From Patescibacteria group bacterium (GTDB lineage: Bacteria; Patescibacteriota; Microgenomatia; UBA1406; GWC2-37-13), in the NCBI GenBank assembly GCA_026004435.1, contig BPJD01000001.1, positions 62,001 to 126,000 on the forward strand: 64,000 nucleotides of DNA. The letters run 5' to 3'. Shown one piece after another: positions 48,695 through 57,045 of this stretch. The translations under genes and the position numbers were made by a program. The notes beneath the pieces were generated by a model, which saw only the letters and a program-made list of their open reading frames with translations, did no database searches and was not told where the DNA came from. Numbering within the stretch: position 1 is the first letter of the stretch; each line of letters opens with the position of its first letter.

Positions 48695-49996
48695 ATGTCT
48701 AAAAAAAGTTTTTTTGTTTACACCTTCGGCTGCAGGGTTAATCAGGCTGAGTCTGAGGCTATTGTGTCTGATTTTGTTAATAATGGTTTTTTTATTGATC
48801 AGACAAACCCTGAATTTTTTATAATTAACTCCTGCGCAGTTACTCAAAGAGCTGTGGCTGAGACCAGAAAGCTGATAAATAAAGTCAGAAGGGATCTGCC
48901 TGAGTCAAAGATAATCTTAACCGGCTGTTCTGCTAATTACTGGATGAGGACTGAAAATAAGGCTGTGCTTGAGAGTTTAGATTATGTTGTCCCAAATGTA
49001 GACAAAGATTATTTGTTTGATCTGATACAAAAACGATTTTTAAATCAAGGTAAGGTCAGCGAGTCAAATTTAAGCAAAAGGGTGCTTGTAAGCAAATACA
49101 GCAAATCAAAGAGAATTTTAATTAAGATACAGGACGGCTGTCATAGATTTTGCAGTTTTTGCATAGTTCCTTATCTTAGAGGTCTGCCAAAATCATATAA
49201 AATCAGTCAAATACTTGAGGTTTTAAACAGCAATACTTGGGCAAAGGAGGCAATTTTAACAGCTATCAATACAGAGGCATACGGCAGAGATACTAACGAA
49301 AGTTTTGTAGATCTTATTAAACAGGTTTTATCTAAAACAAAGCTTGAGAGAATTAGTTTTGGTTCTATTCACCCTTGGTCTTTATCTAATGATTTTCTTA
49401 AGCTGTATGCTGATATCAAGTCTGGTCAAGATAAATTTAGATTTGTGGATTACTTTCATATTCCTTTGCAGTCAGGTTCAAATAAAGTATTGTCTCTAAT
49501 GAAAAGAGAGTATAAAATTGAAGAGGTAGCGGATGCAATTATGAGTTTACATAAAATAAATCCTGATATTTATTTTGGCACAGATATAATAGTTGGTTTT
49601 CTGGAAGAGTCAGACAAAGATTTTGAAGATACTTATAGTATTCTTAAAAAACTTCCAATCTCTAAGTTTCATATTTTTAGGTACTCTAATAGGAAGCATA
49701 CTGCAGCTTATTATCTAAGTCAAAGATTAGAGGCTGTGCCTGATTCTATAAAAAAAAGCAGAGCTGAAAAGTTAATTAGATTAGGACAAGAAAAACTTTA
49801 CGCCTTCAAACAGAGTCTGATTAATAAAGAGTTCCCTGCTTTGATTTTGGCAAAGAAAAACAAAGGCTTTTATACAGGAGTGTTAAGCAATCAACTGCCT
49901 GTGTTAATTAAATCCGACAAAGTTGAGGTTGGTCAGATTTGTAATGTTGTCCCTTCTGACTTAATTAAGGGGGACTTAATTTGTCTTTCAAATTAA
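48695..49996 (+). CDS. mtaB: tRNA methylthiotransferase, MiaB/MtaB family
   Basis: A 433-aa radical SAM enzyme. The N-terminal UPF0004 domain has YTFGCRVNQAESEAIV, NSCAVTQRAVAETRK and LTGCSANYW, with three Cys for the auxiliary cluster. The radical SAM domain has IKIQDGCHRFCSFCIVPYLRG (CxxxCxxC). FHIPLQSGSNKVLSLMKREY and a C-terminal TRAM-like domain follow. GCRVNQAES (not GCQMN) and the AVT motif point to MtaB, which makes ms2t6A at position 37 of tRNAs with t6A. It has an AT-rich upstream region and a possible TTGACT/TATAAT-like promoter. Confidence 0.92.
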   Translation: MSKKSFFVYTFGCRVNQAESEAIVSDFVNNGFFIDQTNPEFFIINSCAVTQRAVAETRKLINKVRRDLPESKIILTGCSANYWMRTENKAVLESLDYVVPNVDKDYLFDLIQKRFLNQGKVSESNLSKRVLVSKYSKSKRILIKIQDGCHRFCSFCIVPYLRGLPKSYKISQILEVLNSNTWAKEAILTAINTEAYGRDTNESFVDLIKQVLSKTKLERISFGSIHPWSLSNDFLKLYADIKSGQDKFRFVDYFHIPLQSGSNKVLSLMKREYKIEEVADAIMSLHKINPDIYFGTDIIVGFLEESDKDFEDTYSILKKLPISKFHIFRYSNRKHTAAYYLSQRLEAVPDSIKKSRAEKLIRLGQEKLYAFKQSLINKEFPALILAKKNKGFYTGVLSNQLPVLIKSDKVEVGQICNVVPSDLIKGDLICLSN

Positions 49997-50020
49997 AAGT
50001 TATTTTTTGTATGTTTAATT

Positions 50021-51757
50021 ATGCAGCTTAAGAATTATGCTGTTTTGATTGAAAATAACAAAATATTGCAAGAGTTAAAAAAAGAATTTCCTTTTTTGTC
50101 TCCTGTTAATTTGGTTGATATTTATGCTGATCAATTGAACAGAAATTTGTATAACCATGTGTTATCTCATTGCAATAGATTGACAGAGCTTAAAAAAAAC
50201 ATTAACATATCAGATAAAGATTATTTTGAATCTTTGATTGCTATTTTTTATCATGACTGCGCAAAAGTTTTAGGTAAATTTGTCCGGAACAATATTAGTC
50301 TAAAAAAGATTCTGGCTTTGCAGTATGGTCATAGCATAGCGGCTAGGAGATTGTTTTTTTATTTTGATCAGCCTAGGATGGCTCATCACCTAAGGCACAA
50401 CTCCACAGATTTTGTCTTGGATATAGCAAATCGCAGGGTGACTATACCTCAGTTGCTTCTTAATGTGCTTGATAAGACAGATATATCTGGTAAAGTTGTT
50501 TCTGTTGAGGAAAAGTATGCTTCGATCTTACAGAAAATAGGACATCACAAAGAGTATGATGATTTCTCAGAAAAAATAGCCTGCAAATATATAACTAGAG
50601 TCTTGAAAACTAATTTTAACTTTAGGGAATACGAGTTTTTAGCAGATCAGAATATCCCCAGCATAAATGTCTTATTTTTACAGAGGTTTGATGGTAAATA
50701 TTGTCCTCCAATAGGCAAATATAAGGATACTAATTCTAATCTTAAGATTGCTGAGTTTTTAAGTCGTTGGGGGTATAATTCAGAAATTCTTCATGAAGGA
50801 AACTTTAAAAAAATTGCTTATGATGGATCTGTTAAAATTTTAGGCTGTGATAAAAACACTATAGATGATCTTTTGCCTATTTATGTTGCCAAAAAGGATC
50901 TAGTCTTAACAGAAGGGTCAACTAGAAGGTGCAAAGTTATTAGCAAAATTAAACCTGCTCTATCTGCTCAAGTTTTGTTGTTAAGAACCTTAGCTACAGG
51001 AAAATTCAGCAGAAGAAGGGCTTGCAATGCTTTATCTGCAGATGAGGTTTGGGTTATGACTGATGAGATGAAGTCTATAATTGAGCAGTCTTTTAATAAA
51101 TATTTTGGCAATAATAAAAAAGTTCCATCAGTTAAAGTTTTGCAAAGCGGGTATGATCCTAAGTATTTTTATGTGGATGAAAAAATTAAAAGAATTAAAG
51201 GTAAGATTGTCTATGTTGGGGCTGTTTCTAAAATAAAAGGAGTAGATATACTTTTAAAATCTTTTAAAAAAGTCAAGGCTAAACTAAGTTATGCGCAGTT
51301 GCATATAGTTGGTGATCCTTATATATATGGTTATATTAATAAATTTGATTTGTCTAAGCTGAAAAAGATTAATGGCGTTGTCTATCATGGAGTGTGTTCG
51401 GCTTCTGATGTTGCTAAACATTTAAAAACAGCTCATGTCGCTGTACTTGCGACAAGGATCTATGAGACTTTTGGCAAAGCGGCTCAGCAGGCTAGGTTGT
51501 GCGGTACAAAACTTATTGTATCCAAAAACGGATTTTTGCCTTTTCATGTTCAGAGTAAAGAAGAAGGCATTGTTCTGGATACTCTTAATGCAGACAGCCT
51601 CTCTGCGGCGTTGTTTAAGATACTATCAGAGGATCCTCAGACTGTGCCTCCTCCTATTGATCGTTATCACTTTTGGCGTATTACAGCCTTAGATTTTATA
51701 ACTCATTATAATCTGCTTTCACGCAGGGTTATACAGAAGCTTCAAAGGAGATCTTAA
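50021..51757 (+). CDS. Fusion: HD-type hydrolase domain + family 4 glycosyltransferase
   Basis: A 578-aa protein. Residues about 40-180 contain an HD-domain metal site: NHVLSHCNRLTELKK, then FYHDCAKVLGKF (HD pair), then GHSIAARRLFFYF and MAHHLRHNS. Residues about 290-560 form a GT-B glycosyltransferase: VWVMTDEMKSIIEQSF, IVYVGAVSKIKGVDILLKSF, HGVCSASDVAKHLKTAHVAV and TRIYETFGKAAQQARLCGTK in place of the E-x7-E motif. HD domains hydrolyse phosphomonoesters or nucleotides. The combination is unusual; it could link a nucleotide or sugar phosphatase activity to glycosyl transfer. It follows mtaB with 24 nt spacing. Confidence 0.75.
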   Translation: MQLKNYAVLIENNKILQELKKEFPFLSPVNLVDIYADQLNRNLYNHVLSHCNRLTELKKNINISDKDYFESLIAIFYHDCAKVLGKFVRNNISLKKILALQYGHSIAARRLFFYFDQPRMAHHLRHNSTDFVLDIANRRVTIPQLLLNVLDKTDISGKVVSVEEKYASILQKIGHHKEYDDFSEKIACKYITRVLKTNFNFREYEFLADQNIPSINVLFLQRFDGKYCPPIGKYKDTNSNLKIAEFLSRWGYNSEILHEGNFKKIAYDGSVKILGCDKNTIDDLLPIYVAKKDLVLTEGSTRRCKVISKIKPALSAQVLLLRTLATGKFSRRRACNALSADEVWVMTDEMKSIIEQSFNKYFGNNKKVPSVKVLQSGYDPKYFYVDEKIKRIKGKIVYVGAVSKIKGVDILLKSFKKVKAKLSYAQLHIVGDPYIYGYINKFDLSKLKKINGVVYHGVCSASDVAKHLKTAHVAVLATRIYETFGKAAQQARLCGTKLIVSKNGFLPFHVQSKEEGIVLDTLNADSLSAALFKILSEDPQTVPPPIDRYHFWRITALDFITHYNLLSRRVIQKLQRRS

Positions 51758-51835
51758 TTTAACTTAGCTTAATCACATTTTTTAACAGACATTCAACTGT
51801 ATTTGTTGTATTTTTTATATATTTTTATATATAAT

Positions 51836-52801
51836 ATGTTTATGATTTCTCAGGTGTATAAAAACAAACCGGTAATTATTTTTATTATTATAGTTTTGTT
51901 TTTGGTTTTGATTAGTTTTTTTCTTCCTTTAAATAACGGTCTGCAGTTTGCTGGTAAATCTTTGGGTTATACAGAGGATAACAGATTATTTTCAGATGTG
52001 CCTGATAATTTTTCAGACAAAGGCAGTGGTTCAGAGATTGTTTCTTTGCAGGCCACTGAGCCAAAGTTATCAGAGACTGCTGAATATAATGTTGGCACTA
52101 ATAGCACTAATCGTATGTATGAAAAAGGTTTGGCTGTTACACTTACTGTTTCAGATATACAAAGCTTCAATGATCATTTGAGTAATTTTGTAGCTTCTGT
52201 TGGAGGTTTTTTTATTGACAGGTCTTTATCTTATCCAGAAGAAAATTATTACGGCAGGGCTAGTTTTAGAGTACCTGCAGATAAAATAGGTCAGGTAAAA
52301 TCCTTTTTTAAAGGAAATTCCTTAAAAATTGTCTCTGAGGTTGAGTATAGTAATGATATAACAGACCGTTATATTGATATTACTCAAAGACTTAATCGAT
52401 TAACTGACACAAAAGAGCGATTAATAAAGTTGTACGAGTCAGCAAAAAGAACTGCTGATATAATTGAGATTCATAATCAGCTTCAGATGATTGAGACTGA
52501 GATTGAGTCTTTAGTTGGCAATGAGAGGTATCTTAAGGAATCAGCAAATACTTTGTTGGTTACTGTGTATTTCTCCAGTGATGAGTCGCGTTTGCCGTAT
52601 CTGCCGGATGCTAAGTTTAACCCTGTTTTAACCTTTAAAAAAGCAGTCAGGCTCTTGCTTGCTACTGTCTATAAATTATTTGACTTGTTAATCTATTTAA
52701 TTGTGTTTTCTGTTTTTATAATTCCAAGTTCCATTGTTTTTATATTTATCTATAGGTTCTTGCAAAAAAAGTTTTTTTCTAAATCTAGATCTTTAAATTA
52801 G
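51836..52801 (+). CDS. DUF4349 membrane protein
   Basis: About 321 aa. A signal-anchor (IIFIIIVLFLVLISFFLPL) precedes an extracytoplasmic domain. RMYEKGLAVTLTVSDIQSFNDHLSNFVASVGGFFIDRS, YGRASFRVPADKIGQVKSFF, ITDRYIDITQRLNRLTDTKERLIKLYESAKRTADIIEIHNQLQMIETEIESL match the DUF4349 core with its coiled-coil. A C-terminal transmembrane helix (LLIYLIVFSVFIIPSSIVFIF) and a basic tail end the protein. Function is unknown; the family is widespread in envelopes. ATG 51836 is preferred over TTG 51803, because TATAAT-like sequence precedes it by a few nucleotides. Confidence 0.75.
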   Translation: MFMISQVYKNKPVIIFIIIVLFLVLISFFLPLNNGLQFAGKSLGYTEDNRLFSDVPDNFSDKGSGSEIVSLQATEPKLSETAEYNVGTNSTNRMYEKGLAVTLTVSDIQSFNDHLSNFVASVGGFFIDRSLSYPEENYYGRASFRVPADKIGQVKSFFKGNSLKIVSEVEYSNDITDRYIDITQRLNRLTDTKERLIKLYESAKRTADIIEIHNQLQMIETEIESLVGNERYLKESANTLLVTVYFSSDESRLPYLPDAKFNPVLTFKKAVRLLLATVYKLFDLLIYLIVFSVFIIPSSIVFIFIYRFLQKKFFSKSRSLN

Positions 52802-52888
52802 TTTAGTTAGTAAACAAAATTGATTTTTAATCAACATATGTTTATAATATTTACTTGTTCTGGAATTAAAAATTAAGTTTGTTAAAAT

Positions 52889-53401
52889 CTGAAAAAAAAG
52901 AAAGAAAAAAGATACCTGGTAAATAATAGAATCTGGTTTAAGCAGCTTAGAGTTCTAGACAATCAGGGCAATAACTTGGGAGTTTTGAGCAAAGAAGAAG
53001 CCTTGGCTTTAGCTAACGAACAAGGAACAGATCTGGTTGTTATTGCAGAAAAAGCAGATCCGCCTGTAGCAAGGTTGATTGATTTTCACAAATTTTTGTA
53101 TAAAGAGAAAAAAAGAAAAAAGGAGGAAAAGAAAAAGGCAAAGCAAGTTGAGATTAAGGATTTAAGACTGTCTTTGCTTATTGCTGAGGCAGATAAGCAA
53201 AGATTAATACAAAAGGCTAAAGCATTTTTAAAAGAGGGAAATCAGGTTAAGTTCAATTTAGTTTTAAGAGGACGAGAAAGAGCTTTTAAAGATAAGGCTA
53301 TTGATCTATTAAATGAGATAGCTGGGTTTTTAACTGATGCTAAAATGATTAAAGAGCCAAGACTAGAAGGAAATGTTGTCAGAATGATAGTTTCAAAATA
53401 A
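52889..53401 (+). CDS. infC: Translation initiation factor IF-3 (apparent CUG start)
   Basis: The IF-3 N-domain reads KKKKEKRYLVNNRIWFKQLRVLDNQGNNLGVLSKEEALALANEQGTDLVVIAEKADPPVARLIDFHKF, and the C-domain has KDLRLSLLIAEADKQRLIQKAKAFLKEGNQVKFNLVLRGRE. IF-3 proofreads initiation codons. The only open reading frame that includes the conserved N-terminus starts after TAA at 52883-52885; within it the first near-cognate start is CTG 52889. ATG, GTG and TTG do not occur before TTG 52976, which would remove the conserved RVLD---LG block. The rpmI start lies 5 nt after its stop, giving the classical infC-rpmI-rplT operon. Confidence 0.88.
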   Translation: MKKKKEKRYLVNNRIWFKQLRVLDNQGNNLGVLSKEEALALANEQGTDLVVIAEKADPPVARLIDFHKFLYKEKKRKKEEKKKAKQVEIKDLRLSLLIAEADKQRLIQKAKAFLKEGNQVKFNLVLRGRERAFKDKAIDLLNEIAGFLTDAKMIKEPRLEGNVVRMIVSK

Positions 53402-53406
53402 TAATT

Positions 53407-53610
53407 ATGGCAAAAATAAAGCAAAAAGTAAGAAAATCAGCGCAAAAACGCTTTAAAATAACTGCAGGAGGCAAGGTCTTGCATAGATCGCAGGGTATTA
53501 GGCATTTAAGGTCTAATAAATCTAAAAAAAGAATCAGGAGAATGAAGCAGTTAAAAGAGATTGTCGGAGGCTATAAAGGCAAAATATTAAAAATGTTAGG
53601 TTTAAAATAA
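53407..53610 (+). CDS. rpmI: Ribosomal protein bL35
   Basis: A 67-aa basic protein: KIKQKVRKSAQKRFKITAGGKVLHRSQGIRHLRSNKSKKRIRRMKQ matches bL35 (family: MpKmKThkgaaKRFKvTgsGKikr-kag-rHll-kKs-krkR-lr). It belongs to the 50S subunit. It lies between infC (5 nt) and rplT (1 nt) in the standard operon. No SD precedes the ATG; coupling to infC is likely. Confidence 0.95.
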   Translation: MAKIKQKVRKSAQKRFKITAGGKVLHRSQGIRHLRSNKSKKRIRRMKQLKEIVGGYKGKILKMLGLK

Positions 53611-53611
53611 T

Positions 53612-53956
53612 ATGGTTAGGGTAAAATCTTTAAGCAGTAAAAAACACAAAAAAATCCTCAAACAGGCTAAAGGTTATAGAATGACGAGAAGAAAGCTGTT
53701 TAAAAAAGCTATGGAAGCTGTTTTGCATGCTGGTGAGTATGCTTTTGCTGGTAGAAAACAGAAAAAAAGACAGTTTAGATCTTTGTGGATACTTAGAATT
53801 AATAATGCAGTTAGAGAGCTGGGAGGAAAATATAGTAACTTTATTCATAATCTAAAAGAAAAAAATATCCAGATAGATCGCAAAATATTAGCCAAACTTG
53901 CCGTTGACCATCCCCAGTTTTTTAAGCAGGTTTTTGATAAAGCAAGTAAAAAATAA
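53612..53956 (+). CDS. rplT: Ribosomal protein bL20
   Basis: A 114-aa basic protein with the bL20 sequence: KHKKILKQAKGYRMTRRKLFKKAMEAVLHAGEYAFAGRKQKKRQFRSLWILRINNAVRELGGKYSNFIHNLKEKNIQIDRKILAKLAV. bL20 is an early assembly protein of the 50S subunit and in other bacteria represses infC-rpmI-rplT translation. The start is 1 nt after rpmI. The pheS gene follows after 43 nt. Confidence 0.97.
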   Translation: MVRVKSLSSKKHKKILKQAKGYRMTRRKLFKKAMEAVLHAGEYAFAGRKQKKRQFRSLWILRINNAVRELGGKYSNFIHNLKEKNIQIDRKILAKLAVDHPQFFKQVFDKASKK

Positions 53957-53999
53957 ACAGCAAGTTGCTGAATTTTGCAAATAATATTAGACTTGCAAT

Positions 54000-55037
54000 A
54001 TGGATATTTCAGATTATAAACAGAGATTTGATCAAAGAATTAAGCAAAAACTTTCTAAATCTGAACTGGAAGCGTTAAAGGTTGAGTATCTTGGCAGAAA
54101 AGGCATAATCAGACAACTCTTCTCTACTCTGGCAGGCTTAAGCTCCTTGGATAAAAAAAAAGTAGGACAGCAGATCAATGAGTTTAAGTTTTATATTGAG
54201 CAGAAATTATCAGAGTTAAACTCTAAATTAGTTGAGCCAACTCAGGAGTTTTTTGATCCAAGCCTGCCTAAAATAAAGATTAAGAAAGGATCCCTGCATC
54301 CTATAACTTATGCAGTGGAGGAAATTAGCAGTATTTTCTCCAAGATTAGTTTTGTTAGAATGTCGTATAATGAGGTTGAGTGGGAGTTTTACTCTTTTTC
54401 AGCTTTAAACATACCTGCTGATCATCCGGCTAGAGATGATGTTGAGACTTTTTTTCTAGATTATCCTGAAGACAAAAAGTATGGACATCTGATTTTAAGT
54501 CCTCATACCTCATCTGGTCAGGTGCGTGAGATGCTAAGATTAAAACAGCCTCCTGTTAGAATGATCAATATTGCCAAGTGCTACAGACCTAACTGGGACA
54601 CAACCCATACTCCGATGTTTCATCAGTTTGAAGGTCTGTGTATTGATAAAGGGATTAATATTACGCATCTTAAAGGTACTATAGATTATTTTGTTAAACA
54701 ATATTTTGGAGAGAATCGGCAGATTAGGCTAAGACCTTATGATTTCAGGTTTACTGAGCCTTCGTTCGAGATTGATATAAGTTGCGCTGTTTGTTCTGGA
54801 ACAGGCATATATAATGAAGAAAAATGTAGGGTTTGCAAATCAGGCTGGCTGGAGTTAGGCGGATCAGGTATGGTGCATCCTTATGTGTTAAGGTCAGGGG
54901 GTATTGATCCGGATATTTACTCTGGTTGGGCTTTTGGTTTTGGCATAGAAAGAGTTTTTTTGATGAAAGAAGGTTTGCAGGTTGATGATTTAAGAGTTTT
55001 TTACTCAGGCGATTTAAGGTTTTTATCTGAGTTTTAA
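54000..55037 (+). CDS. pheS: Phenylalanyl-tRNA synthetase alpha subunit
   Basis: A 345-aa class II catalytic subunit. The N-terminal coiled coil (VEYLGRKGIIRQLFSTLAG) is followed by LHPITYAVEEISSIFSKISF (motif 1), then LSPHTSSGQVREMLRLKQPP, CYRPNWDTTHTPMFHQFEGLCID (motif 2) and GWAFGFGIERVFLMKEG (motif 3). It charges tRNA-Phe together with PheT. An in-domain CxxC pair (CAVCSGTG ... CRVCKSGW) is an unusual zinc-knuckle-like insertion compared with most bacterial PheS. The gene is 9 nt before pheT. Confidence 0.96.
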   Translation: MDISDYKQRFDQRIKQKLSKSELEALKVEYLGRKGIIRQLFSTLAGLSSLDKKKVGQQINEFKFYIEQKLSELNSKLVEPTQEFFDPSLPKIKIKKGSLHPITYAVEEISSIFSKISFVRMSYNEVEWEFYSFSALNIPADHPARDDVETFFLDYPEDKKYGHLILSPHTSSGQVREMLRLKQPPVRMINIAKCYRPNWDTTHTPMFHQFEGLCIDKGINITHLKGTIDYFVKQYFGENRQIRLRPYDFRFTEPSFEIDISCAVCSGTGIYNEEKCRVCKSGWLELGGSGMVHPYVLRSGGIDPDIYSGWAFGFGIERVFLMKEGLQVDDLRVFYSGDLRFLSEF

Positions 55038-55046
55038 GTTTTACTT

Positions 55047-57035
55047 ATGAATATTAAACTGTCATATAATTGGATACAAGATTATTTTAAAACAGATCTT
55101 TCTGCGCAAGATTTTGCTGATAGATTGTCTTTGGTAGGGCCTTCAATTGAGCGCATTGAGAAGTTTTCAGATGACTTTGTTTTTGATATTGAGATAACTC
55201 CTAATAGAGTTGATATGGCCTGTGTTCTGGGCATAGCTCAGGAGGCTAATGCGGCTTTTAGCAGTAGTGAGGGCAAGTTTTTTAATCCATTTGCCAAGTT
55301 TAATTACTCTAAGTTTAAACAAGGTTTTTCAGGCTTGGGTCAAAACTTTGAAATATCATTGTTGTCTGATGGAGCAACCAGATATATTGCTGTAGCATTT
55401 TCAGGCGTTCGAGTTGGTCCTTCTCCTGATTTTATTGCTAAAAGATTAACTGCTGTAGGTATAAAGACTATTAACAATATTGTTGATATTTCAAACTATG
55501 TTATGCTGGAGTTGGGGCAGCCAAATCATATTTTTGATCTTAACCGGATAGCCAAAGCAGAACTTAAGATGAAAAGAATTGAAAAACCAGAAAAGATTAC
55601 TTTGCTTGATAACAGAACTGTAAGACTGGAAAAAGGAGACCTTGTGTTTATAGATGGAGATAAAAGATTGGTTGATCTTTGTGGTATTATGGGAGGCAGT
55701 CTTTCAAGTGTTGTAGATCAGACTGAAACTATCTTGATTACTGTGCCTGTCTACGACAAATTAAGTATTCGCAGAACCTCAATGAGACTTGGTATTAGAA
55801 CAGATGCTGCTGTTTTGTTTGAAAAAGGCATTGATGAAGAAAGATCTGAGTGGGCAGTAAAACTATTATGCGATCTGTTGTCAAAGTATGCTGGAGGCAG
55901 ACCTGCCTCAGAGATCTGGGACTTTTATCCAGAGCCCTATAAACCTATTAAAATTAAATCTGATTACCAAAGAATAGTTGAGTTAATTGGAGTTAAGATC
56001 AGCAGAGATCAAATTAAGACTATTCTTGAACGGTTAGGTTTTGCTGTTGAGATAGACTCAGATAAATTTGTTATTACAGTGCCTTTTTACAGGAAAAATG
56101 ATATAGCAACAGTTCAAGATATTGTAGAGGAAACAGCCAGAGTTTATGGCTATCATAAACTGCCTTCCAGATTATCTCCATTTGTGTTAGTTAAAGCTGA
56201 TGAAAAAATAGAAAAAGTTTTTGAATACCAGTCGAGGGTTAAGCATTTACTGGCAGATCTTGGATTTAATGAGGTAATGAATTACTCAATGACAGATGAG
56301 CAAACAATTAAAAAGTTTAGAGAAGATGTTAATAACTATTTAAAAATAACTGTTCCTATAAGTAAAAGGCTTGAGTATATGAGGCAGTATTTGTTTCCTT
56401 CTTTATTTGATAATGCCGTGGCTAATCAGGGGTTTGTTGATGAGTTTAAGTTGTTTGAGTTGGCAAAGGTATATTTTAAAAAGCCTTTGGTTGAGGAGCT
56501 GAGATTATCTATTTTGACATCAGCTGATTACTATTATCAACAGGCTGTAGTTAGACATATTTTTGAGTCTTTTAATATTTATGATTATGATTTTGTTCAG
56601 TCGCAGTATAGTTTTTTAGCCAGCAGGCAGGCAGATATTATTGTTAAAAACAAAGTGATTGGCTTCTGCGGAGAGTTAAAAGAGTCTTTGCCTGATACTA
56701 AGGTGTTTTCTGTTTCAGAGGTTAATTTTGAGGCTTTAGTTGAGTTAGCGGTTAAGATTAAGGCAGTTAAGCCTCTGCCAAAGTATGCAGTGATTAAGTT
56801 TGATCTTAACTTTGAGTTGACTGATAATTTAAAGTTTTCTGATATTAAAACTACTGCTTTTAAGCATCTTAAAAATCTTTATGATCTTGAGGTGGTTGAT
56901 GTTTATAAAAATAAGCGGCTTACTATCAGGTTTTTCTTTACCAGTTTTGATAAGAATTTAACTGAGGAGTTTGTTAAAAAACAAATGCGAAAATTAGTTG
57001 ATCTGCTGGGAGTATCGGATAAATTCAATTTCTAA
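55047..57035 (+). CDS. pheT: Phenylalanyl-tRNA synthetase beta subunit, minimal form
   Basis: A 662-aa PheT. B1 (MNIKLSYNWIQDYF) runs directly into FDIEITPNRVDMACVLGIAQE; the B2 (EMAPII-like OB tRNA-binding) domain of about 110 aa, present in most bacterial PheT, is missing. B3/B4 with RLTAVGIKTINNIVDISNYVMLELGQPNHIFD follow, then the B5 domain (IGVKISRDQIKTIL), the catalytic-like core (NEVMNYSMTDEQ) and a C-terminal FDX-ACB domain (AFKHLKNLYDLEVVDVYKNKRLTIRFFF). B3/B4 provides editing of misacylated Tyr-tRNA-Phe. It is convergent with the PBP gene. Confidence 0.95.
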   Translation: MNIKLSYNWIQDYFKTDLSAQDFADRLSLVGPSIERIEKFSDDFVFDIEITPNRVDMACVLGIAQEANAAFSSSEGKFFNPFAKFNYSKFKQGFSGLGQNFEISLLSDGATRYIAVAFSGVRVGPSPDFIAKRLTAVGIKTINNIVDISNYVMLELGQPNHIFDLNRIAKAELKMKRIEKPEKITLLDNRTVRLEKGDLVFIDGDKRLVDLCGIMGGSLSSVVDQTETILITVPVYDKLSIRRTSMRLGIRTDAAVLFEKGIDEERSEWAVKLLCDLLSKYAGGRPASEIWDFYPEPYKPIKIKSDYQRIVELIGVKISRDQIKTILERLGFAVEIDSDKFVITVPFYRKNDIATVQDIVEETARVYGYHKLPSRLSPFVLVKADEKIEKVFEYQSRVKHLLADLGFNEVMNYSMTDEQTIKKFREDVNNYLKITVPISKRLEYMRQYLFPSLFDNAVANQGFVDEFKLFELAKVYFKKPLVEELRLSILTSADYYYQQAVVRHIFESFNIYDYDFVQSQYSFLASRQADIIVKNKVIGFCGELKESLPDTKVFSVSEVNFEALVELAVKIKAVKPLPKYAVIKFDLNFELTDNLKFSDIKTTAFKHLKNLYDLEVVDVYKNKRLTIRFFFTSFDKNLTEEFVKKQMRKLVDLLGVSDKFNF

Positions 57036-57045
57036 TTGATTAAGT

